This document shows, piece by piece, positions 63,928 to 64,000 of a DNA stretch of 64,000 bases (positions are counted from its first letter, which is position 1; each line of letters starts with the position of its first letter). Both the position numbers and the translations under genes were made by a program. The notes beneath the pieces are model-generated. The model was not told the origin of the DNA. It was given only the letters and a program-made list of their open reading frames with translations, and ran no database searches. Where the stretch lies: contig CBDAQC010000004.1 of assembly GCA_965198915.1 (NCBI GenBank), forward strand, positions 682,001 through 746,000. The letters run 5' to 3'. Origin of the DNA: BOG-908 sp965198915. Lineage in GTDB: Bacteria; Pseudomonadota; Alphaproteobacteria; Acetobacterales; Acetobacteraceae.

Positions 63928-64000
63928 ATGCGTCCGACACCGCGCCTTCTCGCGCGCCTTGCCTGCGCGGCCGGAGTGGCCGTAACCGCCGCGGCCCCGG
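63928..64000 (+). CDS. Start of an exported protein, cut by the window end
   Basis: The first 24 codons read MRPTPRLLARLACAAGVAVT and then AAAP, a signal peptide with an Arg-rich start and hydrophobic core. AGGGAGA lies 6 nt upstream of the ATG. Divergent from the FAH-family gene. In similar loci such genes often encode periplasmic binding proteins, but nothing beyond the signal is visible here. Confidence 0.65.
   Translation, partial: MRPTPRLLARLACAAGVAVTAAAP

Overview
The window is about 64 kb of high-GC bacterial chromosome with dense genes on both strands and many 1-4 nt start/stop overlaps. Gene content (glycolipid-type GT2/GtrA operons, GMC oxidoreductase, NodT-type efflux lipoprotein, Hda, CoA-transferase, membrane-bound-type formate dehydrogenase) points to an alphaproteobacterium. 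The two dispersed intergenic repeat families make an Acetobacteraceae-like organism my best inference; no rRNA or marker gene proves it. I see no tRNA, rRNA, CRISPR array, phage or intact insertion sequence.

Layout. 1-5.1 kb: EAL/degenerate-GGDEF protein, two small membrane proteins, and a TetR regulator divergent from an outer-membrane efflux lipoprotein with a palindromic operator between them. 5.2-10 kb: VOC protein, GT2+GtrA pair, OmpA-like porin, patatin. 10-19.3 kb: acyltransferase, Tat-exported molybdopterin oxidoreductase with its cytochrome b, PRC-barrel protein, CoA-transferase A/B, FAH-family hydrolase, tyrS, anmK, PHB-depolymerase-type esterase. 19.3-26.5 kb: membrane protein with an FGE-like domain, DUF4399 protein, purN, purM, a CDP-alcohol phosphatidyltransferase, a PerM-type permease and hda. 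26.6-33 kb: a tightly overlapping GT2-epimerase-GMC-GtrA operon divergent from a GT39-type membrane glycosyltransferase. 33-38.8 kb: efflux adaptor plus RND pump, then LysR. 38.9-43.1 kb: aldo/keto reductase, polyphosphate kinase, heme-binding-type protein. 43-47.9 kb: formate dehydrogenase locus. 48-52.4 kb: sulfate activation (cysD, cysNC, cysQ). 52.5-64 kb: GT9-like protein, nhaA, fused hydantoinase/5-oxoprolinase, MAPEG protein, and an oxalate-type gene set (OFA-family transporter, PanE-like reductase, oxalyl-CoA-synthetase-like ligase, FAH hydrolase).

Most notable points. The formate dehydrogenase alpha gene is split by an in-frame TGA that sits exactly where FdnG-type enzymes carry selenocysteine and is followed by a bacterial SECIS-like hairpin, so it should be read as one selenoprotein. 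A beta-subunit fragment lies next to it in the opposite orientation, wedged between two related pieces of a secreted-protein gene, which suggests rearrangement. CysD carries an in-frame N-terminal Cro/YdaS-like helix-turn-helix domain, with a palindrome just upstream of its start. A family of roughly 45-bp arms, usually in inverted pairs around a 50-100 bp spacer, borders many genes and even supplies the last codons (GLLF-stop) of some proteins; a second, GC-rich family occurs four times.

Starts were chosen by Shine-Dalgarno match, overlap with the upstream gene and family length; where these disagree it is stated.
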